NCBI RefSeq assembly: GCF_007845635.1
Contig: NZ_SELG01000029.1
Coordinates: 310,001 to 374,000 of the forward strand
DNA length: 64,000 nucleotides
Reading direction: 5' to 3'
Source: Apibacter muscae
GTDB lineage: Bacteria; Bacteroidota; Bacteroidia; Flavobacteriales; Weeksellaceae
Shown: piece after piece, positions 63,062-64,000 of the stretch
Layout of the letters: the number at the start of each line of letters is the position of its first letter
How positions within the stretch are numbered: the first letter of the stretch is position 1
Made by a program: the position numbers and the translations under genes
The notes under the pieces: model-generated
The model's input: the letters and a program-made list of their open reading frames with translations, nothing else
Database searches by the model: none
Told to the model about the DNA's origin: nothing

Positions 63062-63998
63062 TTTTTTGAATTTTAAATTTAATTAAACTAATTTTATTAT
63101 TCTTATTTACTTGGCTCGCTATAAGCACATAATTTTTAAGAGACGTAGTAGGTGTAGTCATAAAATCTATATACTTTTTCTTATCCAAAACTTCTACACC
63201 AAAAACCTCACTATCATAAACTTGATAAATTAAAGCATTATTGTCAATTAACTTATCTAACTCTTCCTTTCTTTGATTAATAAATTGAGCTTTTTTTGAC
63301 TCATCGATACTATTTAAAGACGTAGAATAATAATATAACATTACAGCATAATCATTAGGACGAAGTTTAAAGTTTCGATGGTTCTCCTCACCCTTTTCTC
63401 TTATTTGTTTTAAACTAACAATAAAAGAATCCTTTTTATAATAAGGCGAACCAACAATCATTTTTAATGTATCTATAGTTGAACGGTAGGAAAAACAACC
63501 CTCAGAGATTTTATAATATTCAGGAGAAATACCAGGTTTTTCAATAATTACTTCAAGGTCAGATTTAATTAATGAACTCCTATCAGAATCATAAAAGCAA
63601 AAAGTATAATTACTTTTATAATAAAAATAATATTTATATAGACCAAAAAGAATTAATAAAAGTGAAAATACTGAAATCAAAACATAAAGATTTCTTTTTG
63701 AATTATTGACATTAGATTTGTCATTATTATTCTCCAATGAATTTTCAATTATTTCTTCTTGAATATTATGCTTAGAATTCTTATTTTTTGAAGAAGTATT
63801 AGCGTTAGTTTTGGAAGTATCATTCTTTTGATACTCCAGAAATTCAGTCCACCCCCTTTTATAACCAGCATATTGAGATAACAAATTAAGCATGTCAATC
63901 CTCGGAAGTTTTTCAAACTCAGACTTAAAATAAGTATAAAACCACTTTTCGCTAACATTGCCCTTAACCTTCTGTCTTAAACTCTCTTGAAAATATAC
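63051..63998 (-). CDS. Single-pass membrane protein, unknown function (5' truncated by window)
   Basis: The frame is open to the window edge: 35 codons precede the first internal Met (63893), ending in SEFEKLPRIDMLNLLSQYAG. The cytoplasmic start is followed by a Lys/Asn-rich linker, one transmembrane helix (LYVLISVFSLLLILFGLYKY) and an extracytoplasmic domain of about 190 residues. The N-terminal region resembles the small helical domain seen before such anchors in Bacteroidota, but I cannot name a family. Paired with the lipoprotein gene downstream. Confidence 0.65.
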   Translation of the reverse strand, partial: VYFQESLRQKVKGNVSEKWFYTYFKSEFEKLPRIDMLNLLSQYAGYKRGWTEFLEYQKNDTSKTNANTSSKNKNSKHNIQEEIIENSLENNNDKSNVNNSKRNLYVLISVFSLLLILFGLYKYYFYYKSNYTFCFYDSDRSSLIKSDLEVIIEKPGISPEYYKISEGCFSYRSTIDTLKMIVGSPYYKKDSFIVSLKQIREKGEENHRNFKLRPNDYAVMLYYYSTSLNSIDESKKAQFINQRKEELDKLIDNNALIYQVYDSEVFGVEVLDKKKYIDFMTTPTTSLKNYVLIASQVNKNNKISLIKFKIQKNEN

Positions 63999-64000
63999 AA

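Noticed and set aside
1-64000. CRISPR array, insertion sequence, prophage, defence island or tRNA genes
   Set aside because: No spaced direct repeats, transposase or integrase, phage structural genes, nuclease/ATPase defence cassettes or cloverleaf sequences were recognised in either strand.

Overview
The window looks like a piece of a flavobacterial (Bacteroidota) chromosome of very low GC. Signs of this are the conserved Bacteroidota families (type IX secretion plug protein, DUF5686, DUF3127 and DUF3276 proteins), the recurring TAnnTTTG -7 promoter element, and the absence of obvious Shine-Dalgarno sequences. A host-associated Weeksellaceae member is possible, but I cannot name a species. 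No tRNA, rRNA, CRISPR array, insertion sequence or prophage was seen.

Region 1 (1-17 kb) is dominated by glycerol-3-phosphate use. It holds glpD, then (after tgt, an LptF/G permease, tsaB, a MIP18-family protein, a bacilliredoxin and rnpA) glpT, glpQ, a secreted beta-propeller of unknown role, an outer-membrane porin-like barrel and glpK. Together these could take glycerophosphodiesters across the outer membrane, split them, import G3P and oxidise it. The glpQ lipoprotein leader is broken by two single-A losses. A further barrel and a DUF5686 protein follow.

Region 2 (17-23 kb, minus strand) is a tight seven-gene surface-glycan operon of four glycosyltransferases and three left-handed beta-helix acetyltransferases.

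Region 3 (23-34 kb) holds a patatin/Omp85 protein, ybeY and mnmG, with mnmG flanked by two parS-like palindromes. After these come a methyltransferase, a frameshifted quinone oxidoreductase, a membrane protein, pgk, and a 0.6 kb AT-rich gap with two perfect DnaA boxes and several near-boxes. Plus-strand genes left of the gap show little or no G excess, while those right of it are clearly G-rich over C. Together this points to the chromosome replication origin at about 32.3-32.9 kb, with a ParB centromere about 5-7 kb away. This is the most interesting feature of the window.

Region 4 (33.7-64 kb) is mostly plus-strand housekeeping: truA, an IscA-type protein, nth, dapD (minus), OmpA, aat, sucC, metNIQ, mtgA, the T9SS plug, asd, an ABC exporter, two NlpC/P60 hydrolases, a U32 peptidase, a ferredoxin and 5-formyl-THF cyclo-ligase. 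A TPP riboswitch with its own terminator precedes a lone TonB-dependent receptor, which is therefore probably a thiamine or thiamine-precursor receptor. The right edge cuts an unrecognised membrane protein gene.
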